From the NCBI GenBank assembly GCA_013398615.1, contig VZSR01003806.1, positions 945,393-1,009,392 on the forward strand: 64,000 nucleotides of DNA, read 5' to 3'. Of this stretch, positions 36,201 to 47,633 are shown in pieces. The translations under genes were made by a program, and so were the position numbers. The DNA is from Brachypodius melanocephalos. Its lineage: Eukaryota; Chordata; Aves; Passeriformes; Pycnonotidae. Under the pieces are notes generated by a model, which made no database searches, was not told the DNA's origin, and worked only from the letters and a program-made list of their open reading frames with translations. Positions within the stretch are counted from its first letter, which is position 1. Each line of letters opens with the position of its first letter.

Positions 36201-38939
36201 TTTTTTCTGATATGGTTGAAAATATTTTTCAGAGCAGAAGATGAAATATGTGTTACAGTAAGACAGTGGTTTCTACAAATTAGAGGCTGGTAAAAGTGAT
36301 AGAGACTATTTATTTAATATTTATTGGCTTTCTGTAGAGAGTTTTCCGCCTGGCATTTGCACTTAATGTATTTCACAAGAGCAGTTTTAGACACTTAAAA
36401 AAAAGTTAAGTATAACTTTATAAATTACTTTGACAGCTTTCTCTGGAGTCCCTTTGAGTAGTTACTCATTTATTACACTGTAATAAAGAAGACAGGTGTG
36501 ATTCTTCCATGGAACTCCTTTGAGATGAAGAGGTTTACAAGCAAAATAGAGTATTTCTACATACGTGAAAATTTCAGACATATTCCTGGCTATAAATTTT
36601 CATGGAAGAAGCTGCCAAAGTGTGTGGGTGTATTTCAGATGCAGTTACTTCCAGATTTGAAAGGATCAAATATATGGGAGAAATCTATAATCCATATGAG
36701 ATTATGTTAAAATTTAATACAAAATGTCATTCATGTCATTCTAAAATAGTATATGTAGAAAATCATAAATAACAGATCTCCTTTTTCCACAAACATTCTA
36801 AGTTCATATAATTTTAGTGTAAGGACTTCTATAATATCATTATTTTTAAACTGCATTTTTTCTGGTGCCACATGTTGTAAGTAAGACACAACTAACAATA
36901 GCGTTAAAGTAAAATGCCCCTTTCTTTGTGTTAACCCAGGGAAGATAACACATTTGATAAACCCCTAAAAGATGTTATTCAAGTAAGTGATAAAACCCAC
37001 CTTTGTACTCTTGCATGTCTTATCAACTCTGCTGACAGGTACGAGGTAACAGAGTGAGATTGAATGAGAATTGATCAATTTACTGATTGTAAAGTTTAGA
37101 CAATAACTCTCCTCCAGGACAGTATGCACTTTCAGTGTGATAATGATGTATAATCAGACAGGAATTGATAGGATCTCGTAAGAAGGATCTCCAAAGCTGA
37201 GAATTTCCAATTAGGGCATATTTAGGAAGTTCTGGAAATTCTGGTTTTAAGCATTGTTAACATCTTGCAGCATGGACATTAATGCCTTATTTTAATTTTA
37301 ACTAAAATGTACTCTAGAATACTTCCTAGATTCAATGGAAAATGTCTGTACCTTAAAATAAAAAAGAAAAAAAACCTCAGCTGGTTGATTTAAGAATGTT
37401 AGTGATTTCAGCACCAGAAATTAAGGCTGTAAAAAAAAAATCCTGTATAGCTATAATAAAACCACTTATGTGAAATTGAAAAACATGTACATATATTCAT
37501 GGATCTTAGTCTCATATAGCAGCTATGAAATTTTAGTTGGTTTTTAAGTAGTTTATGACAGAATCAGTACCTTTTAAAGGTGACATAGAGCCAGATGAGG
37601 TATATTGGCAAAAATCTACAAGTCTGTAATTCAATATCTTAAAGGTTTATTTTACACTGCTGGAATTTGCATAGAAATGTACACTGAAAAAATTTAATAT
37701 GTTCACTTGAAGCATGCTTCTTCATGACAAGAGAAAGTTTAAGTATATTGAGTCAAAGTGTTTTTTAACTGTAGAGGCACCTACCTCAGTTTATCTCACT
37801 GCTGTGAAGGTCATATATGGTAACTGACTTAGAATCACCTTCATCTGGACTGGATCATATCTTGCTTCCTGAGGCAGATTTCACAAATTAAAGATTAACA
37901 ATCTTCCACACACACTTTTCTTCCAAAGTGGAGTAAACATAGTAATTTTCTTGGCGTTTTCATCTAATCTGTAGTTAAAAATAAGTGGGGAGAAAAAGGA
38001 GTCCCATATTATTAATTACAAAGAATGTAAGACAGTAACTGTATAATATTTCATAGGAATAGAGAATTTACGTAGTGAAATAATTAGTAAAAATATTTTA
38101 TTGTTTACCTTGATGTGTTTTAATATGCCAAAGTATTTCAGAACAGCATTGCAAATATTACATTAAATGAGTTATCAAAATTATCATAATTTGCAGGGTC
38201 TGTATCTTTTGATTTTGGGTTTTTTTGAGAACTGGGGAAAGGATTGGTGGAGGAAAATACATGTTTAATGTTAGAGGAATAGGGATTTAACAGCATCACT
38301 ATTTTAGTAGGCAAAAAAGCAATTACCTTCTAATGCACCTATGAAATGCTATGACATGAAGTACAAGTCTAAATATTCTGTTGGCAAGAGTAGTGTTTAC
38401 ACTGATTTTTATAGGCTGTGGACTGGGTCTAGACAGTCATTCACATATTATACATTTGCATCCACTTTCTGACCTGATGATATACTTTTAAAGAGATGTT
38501 TTAATCATGACAGAAATATTAACTGTGCACACTAAAGATATCTTTGCATGATTTCCTAATATCATTTAATATTTCCATATATAGGGACAATCTGGAATCT
38601 TGTGAATAAAAGCTTTCAAAAGCAAAATTAAAAATATTCATCACCCAAATTTATGTAGCACAGAGAAACTGACATCTGTATCCACTTACATGCATATTAA
38701 ACAAAGTACTAATAAATACATTTTAAAATATCCCTATGTTTCAAGTTCTTGTTGGATGCTTGTCCTTTTTGCACTGCTCTGATTGCAGAGATATTCAGGG
38801 TGGGATGCCGAAATAGTAAAATGAGCTTTCTTCCCACTATGCTAAGCTGTATGATAGAATGAAAGTGTTCAGAGAAATATTTTATAATTAATGCTGCCTC
38901 CAGAAAAAGGGCATCACGTCACTGTTCAGAGATGACAGA
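33266..38939. other. Unique AT-rich non-coding DNA
   Basis: No gene or clear repeat is recognised in 5.7 kb. Frames do not exceed about 73 codons. A small tandem duplication lies at 35740-35785 (TCTCTAATA...GTCTAATA, period 25). T and A runs are common. Confidence 0.5.
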
Positions 38940-39060
38940 CCCTACTGCACTGGCTAGACGACATATCTATTATTGTGTACAGTTCTGAGCACCTCAGTAC
39001 CAGAAATATCTGAATCAATTGGGAGGAAACAGGAGAGATATATAAGTACTCCATGGATTA
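38940..39060 (+). mobile_element. Possible very old CR1/LINE fragment
   Basis: CCTACTGCACTGGCTAGACG, TATTGTGTACAGTTCTGAGC, ACCTCAGTACCAGAAATATC and GGAGGAAACAGGAGAGATAT resemble, in order, the stretch of LINE ORF2 ends that usually reads 'GAGTACTGTGTCCAGTTCTG...' and continues to a GGAGAG-type motif. The likeness is by eye and the copy is short. It may be a CR1 subfamily older than the others in this window. Confidence 0.4.
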
Positions 39061-42000
39061 AGGTGGATGAACTATTCTACTATATTTCCACAGGATAGGC
39101 AGATTTTCTGAAATGGGAATTGTATTGAATCGATATTCTTTGAATCCAGTGGTCAGAACAGGTTTAAAGGGGTAGTTGTTATATATGCGATATCTGGTTT
39201 TGTGTCATCCTCTGAACTGCCTCTCTTCATTCAATATGTAGTTTCAGTGGCCTGTTCTTTATTACCAATTTCTCCTGTCCCCTCAATAATTCCATATCTC
39301 ATATGGTACACAATCTGATAACATAAAACAGTCCAGCATGTGACTTAAGTAGAATGCATTTATTTTACACTGCTGGCAGGGCCCAAGTATGTGTTTATAA
39401 ATATACAAAAATTTACATGTGTGATATAATTTTTGTTCCTCAAACCCAAAAACTATGGAGTCATATGGAAGAAACAAAACCCAACGAAAAACTGTAGTGA
39501 AAGAATGTGTGAGAAAAGCAACCTCACAAAAATTTAAATTACGAAAATAAATCTGCTTGAACTTCTGCATATTTGCACAAAGCCAAAGCTGCACCAAACA
39601 AGTACTTGTTGGAGTCAATCTGATAGTGTTCAATCATTTTTCATGCTGTTTTTCTTTTAAATATGGTCCTTGATACATATAGTGAAGTATAGACACATAA
39701 GACACAGCTGTGTGTAAATCAGATTTCCTCAGTTTGTGTACTGGATTTTCCTCAGTTTCCTCAGCATTTTTCTAGTATAAACTTTCTCCTACTAGTTATA
39801 AGTTGTGTCCTATGCTCATTATTGCCCATGTAGTGAAACAATTGTTTGTTTGTGAGGTTTTTTACTCCATGTTTCCACCTTGTCTTTTCTTTCACTTGTG
39901 CTTGACCGTAAATGACTATTGGCCATGATTGTGAGTCTTTCTCTCAGTTGTTGTTCTGTCATTGTAAGTATTTTTCTGCTGAACTTCACGTGGTTGTTTG
40001 CTTATTCTATTGATTTCCAGCATTTGATGTTTTCCTTTAGATCATTTCTTCACTTACATCCTGTACCTGATGGTATCTTTTTCATCTGTTACACAGAGAT
40101 TGGCATATTTCTTTAAAAACTGGGCAAATAAACAAGCCCAAACAACCAACCCTGCTGTTTTATTTTGTGATCTTTCAACAGAGTGTTCTATCTAAATCGT
40201 TAAATCTTTCTAATGGCAACCCGCTGTGACTATCCTCTTTCATTTCCTTTCATTTATTGTTAATTTAATCTAAGCATACAGAGAGAATAGACATATTCTA
40301 CTTTGTTTCTCTTTCGACAATTTTTCCATTTTCTTCTGAATGATTATTGATTATATAATAGTCACTTTGATGGCATTCATGGCTAGGCTCATTTGCCAGC
40401 TTCCATGTCTGGCCAATTTACAGAAATGCAGTATTTTCTGACTTCTGTTTCCTAGTGCTTTCACTTAACATAAATGGCCTGTGGGAGAAATGTCTCATCA
40501 GAGAGTGTAATCATGGTGATAAGATGCCTGCCCTTTCTCAGATTAGAGTGGGAGAAGAGACCATTCTAACTCCTGTCTATCCTTGATGGATGCTTCCCTT
40601 AACATTTTCAAAGGTTGATACCTTGAAGGAAAGTAAAGAAAGAGAAGCTAAACTTAAAAGCTCAGATCTTACTCTTTTTATTTTTCTATGGAGATCACCA
40701 GGAAGAAATTTATTTATTCAAAGTAAGAAAACTGGAAAAGAGTAGTCTGGAGGCATCTTGGTGGTCATTTGGTATCCCAACTAGTCAGTCACAGTTAAAT
40801 GGATATTTAAGCTTTAAGAAATTGTACTGGCAAGAAACCCTGTCAGCAGTTCCAGACAGAGGCTTCCAGGCAGAATGTTATCCAGCCATAAGACAGCTAC
40901 AGTCTTTTGGGAGCAGCATTTACAAGCTGTTCATGCTGGTAAGATCAGAAAACCAAGTTTGATTCATGGTAAAAGCTCTGGGGCATGTTTATACTGTCTG
41001 CTTTACTGTCACTAAAGTATTAATCTGGGTGTTCAGGTCCAAAAAAGTGACCTAATGCCTTGAGTTAAGAAATTAATCTCAAATAACTAGAATAAACTGC
41101 TGGATTTTTTTTTTTTTTTTCTTTTACCACCATGACTGCTTGATGCACTGGAATTATTACATATGTTTTAATTACCAAAGTGGATTTCAGTGTAAATGAA
41201 AACCATAAAAATATTTAAGAGCTGCAACACTGCCTGATCTGCTAGTTTGAAACAGTTGAATTAAAGTGCTTTTCTAAAGAACACTGGTGTAATTTTACTT
41301 CATGTGACTGTCCCCTTATGTTATTTTCATCTGTTCTAAGCAGTGTAAGCTTCATTTAAGGATTCCTAAAATATATTTCATGGATTGTAAGACATCTGTT
41401 AAGTGTGTGCATGTTCTGAAGAGGAGTGGCTCTGTAGTCATGGTCAGCCTCAAGTGACCCAGCTGTTTGCCAACACTTCATTCACAATCAAATTATTCTG
41501 GAAGAGCATCAGTGCTTGAGAGACTGATGATAGGAGCTGATCAGAACTCAGTGCATCCTGCTGTCCTGGCATCAAGAGGCAGGCAAATCTCAGAACTCCC
41601 TAAATTAGATCTTAGATGTTCTCCCCATCCTTCCTGCTGTTCTGCATGACGAGATCCTTTTGTTAAGCCTGTTTCAGGGACACCTCAGAGTCTGTCCCCC
41701 AATTTTGAGAGAGAGGAGTTCCAGACTGATGTTCAATCCTAAGGCTTGGGGCACTGCAGAGGGGCAGAGCTAGTACAACATGTGCCCAAGCCTTCAAACA
41801 CATGTCCTGGTGAAGATCTGCTCTGTTGTGCTTTCGGCTTCTTGTATATGCAAAATTATCCTGTATGCAGGAATAACATTTTAATTTATTTTTGAATGTA
41901 AAAGCTGAATTATTTTAAAATCTATTTTTCTTTAAAATCCTGTTGTTTCATTTTGCAGTTTCACATAAACATTTGTAAATATTATATTCAATACCCTTAT

Positions 42001-42763
42001 ATATTCCTTCTCTAGTTTTCGTCTTTAGCAATAGACAAGACTGTTTGGATTTTTTTTAATTACCTTTTAATTCTTAGCCTAGCTTCTCATATGATTTCCT
42101 ATTTTTTCCCAATTATTAACCCATTTTTATGTTACAGTCATTTAATCAAACAAATGTTCATATAATTTCAATTCTATCTGCAATGAATTTTTTTTTTCCT
42201 TAGAGAAAAGACTTTTGTCTCAGTGAGATACCTGACTAATAGAAAATTCAGTTTTGTTTTTTTTTTTTTTTCTTGTGGACACCTAGTGTTTGAGTTGCAA
42301 TACTATATCTCTCCCTGTTCTTAGAAAGAATAAAATGCTGTGTTAAATCAGCAAATGAAAGTTTCTTTTGATAAGTATGTGCAAACCAGTGAATCATTTG
42401 CCTCTAGATTGTTTGGGTTGTACCCAGAAATTAAGTTGCTTGTTGTATATTTTACCAGTTTTATAGACACTTCCCCATAATCTTTTAGGTAATTATTTTT
42501 ATTTTTTATCTTTCTATGAACTTTATTCTATGCACTGCATAAAATGTTAGTGCATATTCTATGCTCTGATTTGCTCTCTGGAGCATGTGACTAGTTTGAA
42601 AAACATTCCTGAAGAAGTTCTTGATGAAAGTTCATTTTTCATCCAAGAATGCTTAATTTGAAATCAGTTTCGTCTTCACATCATTTAGAGATTCATGGTT
42701 CACATTTTTTTCAGGTTGCCTGATACTCCTATATATGAGACACTGGATCAGAAGTTTATCATC
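39061..42763. other. Unique AT-rich non-coding DNA
   Basis: No gene is recognised. The 116-codon minus frame at 39283-39633 is rich in F, Y, C and L and lacks any domain pattern I know, so I treat it as chance. T runs lie at 41105-41120 and near 42257-42271. Confidence 0.5.
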
Positions 42764-42866
42764 ATCACAGAATCATAGAATCATGAAATGGTTTGGGTTT
42801 AAAGGGACCTTAAAGGTCACCTAATTCCAACCCTCCTGCCAAGGGCAGGGACACCTTCCACTACAT
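42764..42866 (-). mobile_element. CR1 LINE 3'-terminal fragment, antisense
   Basis: ATCACAGAATCATAGAATCA is an antisense CR1 tail with two octamer units. It is followed by AATGGTTTGGGTTTAAAGGG, ACCTTAAAGGTCACCTAATT, CCAACCCTCCTGCCAAGGGC and AGGGACACCTTCCACTACAT. The element stops there, so only about 100 bases remain. Its low divergence from the consensus I remember suggests one of the younger CR1 insertions in this window. Confidence 0.9.
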
Positions 42867-43884
42867 CTTACTTTTTAAATTACTTCTTAAAATATGTTTT
42901 GCTATGGCACAGTGTTGGTAGCCACATTGTAGAGGTCATATACCTTTCATTTCTCAAAAAAGATGAATGAATTTCTGTTGTATTCTCTGACCTAGCTTAA
43001 AAGGTGAGAAGACATTTTTGCCTCTAAGAAGCAAGGCTGTGTCTCACCTCATCAATAGAGATGTTCCAAATTACATTTACTATGGATTTTTCATATACCT
43101 GGTATAATTTTCATATACCATTAAGCCTTCATAGTCTTAATGATGTGTTTTTTTTCAGTTGAAATGTCTGCGATGTATACATTCTTAAATTAGGATCCAG
43201 ATGGAGTCTGGCAATGTAATTCAGTATTTTCAATAATTGTCGAAAACTGTCATTTTGCAGTGTTTAACTTCCAAATTGCATAGTACAGGTGTTTTATTTT
43301 AAGTGAATACAAATTTGTAGTAGTTATGGGACTTTATATTCACTTGCAATACATTACCAAAATTCTTTTGTAAAACTGAGGCAGTAGTCATGAGGTACAT
43401 GAACTGCTGTGTGAAGTCTCATTCTACAGAAATATTTTACAAAGAAAAATAAATTAAAAATCTAATATTATCTTTTACTGCAAGGTCCTTATTTTTAGGT
43501 AAGATGTTTTCCTGTAACATTTTGACACCCTTAAAATCTTGTGAATCTAATTTAAATTCTAATTTAAATTAGTTGAGGCTATTACTCTGGAGAGATCAAA
43601 TACATTTGCAAATACTTTGCTGCTGAAAGCTGTCTTCATGTACTTAATATAGTTTGTGGAGCCAATGGTTATTAAAGGCTGCTGAACATTTCTGTTTTAT
43701 GTTAACCACCTCTGAGAAGGTGATGATATATGAATCTGATAGCCAGCAAGTTGGGAGAGCCATCTGTTTATAGTTTTTAATGCAATTTTGCAATCATACC
43801 AGGTGAGTTTCTAGGAAGTATATTTTATAAATATCAAGTAAATAAAATTACCACTATGGAGGTGAGCTATGAAATCATTACTAT

Positions 43885-43950
43885 TGAATCATAGGTTTGT
43901 GAAAGAAATCTGGAGGTCAATTTGTTGTAACATATTCTCCAAGGAAAGTT
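43885..43950 (-). mobile_element. Possible decayed CR1 3' end, antisense
   Basis: TGAATCATAGGTTTGTGAAA, GAAATCTGGAGGTCAATTTG and ATATTCTCCAAGGAAAG follow the order of an antisense CR1 end (tail octamer, GGTTGGAAAGGAACCTGGAG, ATCATCTAGTCCAA, CTCCAAAGCA). Mismatches are many. Confidence 0.35.
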
Positions 43951-44366
43951 TGTTTCCTAAGACTGTGTTGGAAACATTTAATAAACATCACAGTTATATG
44001 TGCTTGGTGACACAGTTCTGCTGGGAGCCAACAATATGTTGCAAACTTATAGATACATCCCAAATCTGCTCTCAGCCATGAAACGCTGGAGGAAAAAGAG
44101 AAAACCCAAACCAAAAAACCCACCCAATCACCCTCCCAAGCCCCAGCCAGCTGATGATTCCTTGCTGTCTGAAACAGAATTGGCATTCAGACATTCTGCA
44201 GGAAGAGATGGAAGGAGAAAAATTCAGTAATAAGCTATGTCTCTGAAAGGAATGTTGAATAACACACCTAAATGCTGGTGAGATGACTATGGGGTGTGTG
44301 GACATATCTAAGGTTGAGAACACCCTGTTCATTCACTGAGAGGTGCCTTCTGTCGATGTGTTTGGG

Positions 44367-44404
44367 AAGCAAGCCAGGGAAAAACAAGCAAGCCAGGGAA
44401 ACAC
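44367..44404. repeat. 19-bp tandem duplication
   Basis: AAGCAAGCCAGGGAAAAAC is followed at once by AAGCAAGCCAGGGAAACAC: two copies differing at one base. Confidence 0.85.
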
Positions 44405-46587
44405 TGAAAACAAGGGTAGGCTCCAAGCCTGCTCATAAAAATGCCCCACTACACCCAGGCACCAGGATGTGCCTCTGTGGGCTTAGGAAAACGAGTGCCA
44501 ATGTGTAAGTGGAGGCAGAACACACACACACCTTCCTGCAGGGACTAGCTCATGCCTTGTTTCTAGGGTTTGATAAATGCTAAATACATCTGTCACCTCC
44601 AGGCTTGAGGAATAAATGGAACGGGTATTTTAAAGGCCCCTGGAGTGAGATTCTGTCTTAAAGATGTAAGGTAATTAGGCAAGAGCTTTAAGAGGACTGC
44701 TACATTAGCAGAAGGTTAGGTTGACTTTTGCTTTCCAAGATTCATGCAGAGCTCATTTTTCTCTTTGAACTGTAGAGGGAAAGCAGAAATGTCCAGGTAA
44801 TCCCACTCCACTCTCCTCCATCCCCATGTACATTCCTGTTCTTCACTGTAGCCCAGAATGTGGGTACAGGAATTCTGTATTTGCCTCCTTTAACTGAGGA
44901 CACAATTCAGACTGTCCTAACCAGGGTAGCTGTGGGTTAGTCCTGATGAGGAGGTGGTTTTCCTATTCTGCTGAAGCTCTCCCCCAGATTAGTGAAGAAT
45001 TTAAGGTTAACCTTGTCAAAGATTGCATAAGTAAATCAGGTTTTCTGGAGGTTTAATGCCTTATGTCAGATCATTATAGTCCGTATTCCGGTTGGCACTG
45101 CCAGATCTTTGAAGTGTTTACATATAAATGTCATTGGATAAAATTAATGTCTGGGGTTTATTTTTGAAAAAACTATGGGGGGATGGCAAGCACAGAAGAA
45201 ATCCAAAAAGCCTGAAGAACATTTCTATCCTCTGCCAATTAGGAGGGAAACAATTCCACTAATGGTGCCTTATATACAATGTAAGACATTTTCTGTGTTT
45301 TTGAAAGTACAGAGTAATTGACAGCTATAATTATATTTAGCCATATGATTCAAATGAATAAAACCCCATGACTGCAGTACAAGGTGTCTTGCAAAGAGAG
45401 TAGCTGTTAAAAACAAATTGGTCTGCCAGTGAGAGTTATTGAATTTAAGACCTTACTTACAAAGATGGAATAGCTAATGAGAAAATGCATGTTCTGGATC
45501 CAAGGTGATGTGCCCACACCATGTGAACACTGCGGTCCTGGCTCAAAAGGTTTTGTCCTGAAAAAGGTGGATGTTTTTGTCTTTTGTTCAGGATTTCCCT
45601 GATGAAAGTACTTATTAAATAAAATTGTATGCACAGATAGATGAAGGCAGTCTGCCCCTGGATCTTGAGTCTTTGAATACATACACATATGTTGAGGCCT
45701 TAAGATATACTTTAATGTATTATTAAGCTAGGCAATTAAGATACATCTATTTATGGTAGTTACAGTCTAATTGTCAGCACAGACAATAAAATAGTCTGTA
45801 GATTGTGGGAGAAGCATTATATCATTTTCAATAACACATTAATAGCACAACAAGAAGCCCTGCTGTGTACAGGCTTGTTTTCCTTCAGTTCAGTTATAAT
45901 GTCTCTTATATACTATGCATGACACTCTGAACAGTGAATTCAAAGTTCAGTGGAATCTTTTTTTTAATATAACATTTATATATATAATTACAACAGGTAC
46001 TGTAAAAAGTTTATTTTGAATTATTTATTTTGCAGCAGAGAAATCAAACCTTACAGAGAAAAAAACTTAATAGTGTCTCCAAATCCAGTTTAATCTATTT
46101 CAGGTCTTTCAAAATTTTCCATTGATAGCTGAAATGGAAGATAGAAGATACTGCTTTTATTACAAACTTTGATGGCAGTGAACTCTTGTTCCACATCATT
46201 GTACCATGTGTTTAGAGATTACTTAGAAATTTAGATATTTGTAAGTTTAAAAATTTTATTTATTTAATAAAAACTCCTTATATATTTTCTTCCAATAGGT
46301 CTTCACTTGATCACTTGTCAATATAAATACTACATTATAGATAAGCTGTGTAGCTTCTCTGGGTTTCTCCCTGTGATTTTGGCTGGAATTTAGCTTCTTT
46401 TTATTATTACTTTTTGAAGTTTCTCTCTTTTATTTTGCTGTGAGAATATGAAACAAACACCAAGTATTTGCTAATCCCTTCATTTTGGCTTAAAACAGAA
46501 ACCAATTTTGGCTGTAAATTTCTGAGGTTAAGTGACTGTCATAACAAGAAGAAACAATGACCTCTAATTCCAGAGATGCAGGGAAGC

Positions 46588-47628
46588 TGTAGTGGGTTGG
46601 CCCCAGCTGGATGCCAGGTGCCCACCAAAGTCTTCCTATCACTCCTCTTTGCAGATGGACAGGGGAGAGAAAATACAATGAATGGTTCAAGAGTTGAGAT
46701 AAGGACCAGGAGAGATCACTCACCAAAAAATGTCATGGGCAAAACAGGCTAGAGTTAGAGATAGTAAGTGAATTTATTACTAACAAAATAAGAAGACAAT
46801 GAGAAATAAAATAGCACCTTAAAAACTCCTTCTCCCACCCTTCCCCCTGTCCCAGCTTTACCTTCACCTGTGGCACAGGTAGATGGGAATGGAGTTATGG
46901 CCAGTTCATTGCATGGTGTGTGCTCCTGCTCAGGGAGAGGAGTCCTTCCCCTGCTCCAGTTTGGGGTCACTCCCATGGGAGACAGTCCTCCATGAACTTC
47001 TCCAATGTGAGTCCATCTCAGGAGCAACAGTTCTCCACAAACTGCTACGTGTGGGTCACTCTGCCACAGGGTGCAGTCCTTCAGGCACAGCCTATTTCAG
47101 CCTGGGTCCCTCACAGGGTCATCAGCCCTACCAGCAAACCTGCTCCAGAGTGGATGTCTCTCTTACACAAGTCTGCAGCTCCCTGCCAGGACCCTGCTCC
47201 AGCACAGGCCTCCCACAGGGTCACAGCCTCCTCTCAGGCATCCACCTGCTCCAGTGTGGGTCTCCTCCATGGGCTGCAGGTGGATCTCTGCATCCCAGTG
47301 GTCTGCACCACGGGTTGAAGGGGAACCTCAGCTCTGGTGCCTGGAGCACCTCCTCCTCCTCTTCCTCCTTCTGCACTGCCCTTGGTGTCTTCAGAGCTTC
47401 TCCTCTCACATATTCTCAGCAATAACATTCTTTTTCTTTGTCTAACTACTTTAGCAAAGAGGTGTTCCTGTCATTCCTGATGGGCTCATTCCTTGACCAG
47501 TGGCACATCCATCCTGGAACCATCTGGCACTTGCTCTGCTGGACATGGTGAAGCTTCTGGCAGCTTCTCACAGAAGCCCCCCCTGTTGCTCCACTGCTAT
47601 CAAAACCTGGCCACACAAATACAATACT
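46588..47628 (-). mobile_element. Solo LTR of an avian endogenous retrovirus, 1.04 kb, with target duplication
   Basis: The element starts TGTAGTGGGTTGGCCCCAGC and ends AAATACAATACT. It is flanked on both sides by GAAGC (46583-46587 and 47629-47633), the 5-bp target duplication expected of retroviral integration. It matches an LTR family I know from bird genomes. By that family's orientation it is transcribed on the minus strand: U3 begins at the right end (47628), an AATAAA signal is the complement of 46773-46778, and the left end is the 3' terminus. The expected terminal CA/TG is changed by one base at the right edge. The family's usual CCAAT and TATA sites around 47445-47490 look degraded. 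No internal coding region exists, so it is a solo LTR. Reading frames up to 180 codons within it (46883-47425) come from its internal repeats. Confidence 0.88.
46951..47300. repeat. Seven imperfect tandem units inside the LTR
   Basis: Units opening with CTGCTCCAG or a variant start at 46951, 46997, 47042, 47093, 47140, 47194 and 47246, so spacing is 45-54 bases. Most continue with a GTGGGTC-like block and CCA(C/T)(A/G)GG. The array keeps frames open on both strands by composition, giving several spurious long frames. Confidence 0.8.
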
Positions 47629-47633
47629 GAAGC

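Larger units (their letters stand above)
42867..46587. other. Mostly unique DNA with small duplications
   Basis: No gene is recognised. Details: a perfect 12-bp tandem pair CTAATTTAAATT at 43547-43570, whose second copy with the following AG makes a 14-bp palindrome; a possible CR1 scrap at 43885-43950; and a 19-bp near-perfect tandem pair starting AAGCAAGCCAGGGAAA at 44367-44404. Base composition is more even from about 44000 to 45100, but no coding region can be supported. Confidence 0.5.

Noticed and set aside
39283..39633. 116-codon minus-strand frame rich in F, Y and C
   Set aside because: AT-rich composition and absence of any known pattern; likely chance.
46883..47425. Long open frames (up to 180 codons) rich in S, G and H
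   Set aside because: They lie wholly in the internal repeats of a solo LTR; several overlapping frames are open on both strands, as expected from repeat composition.
30623..47628. A complete endogenous retrovirus between the LTRs
   Set aside because: The three LTRs belong to different families and strands, and no gag, pol or env-like sequence lies between them.
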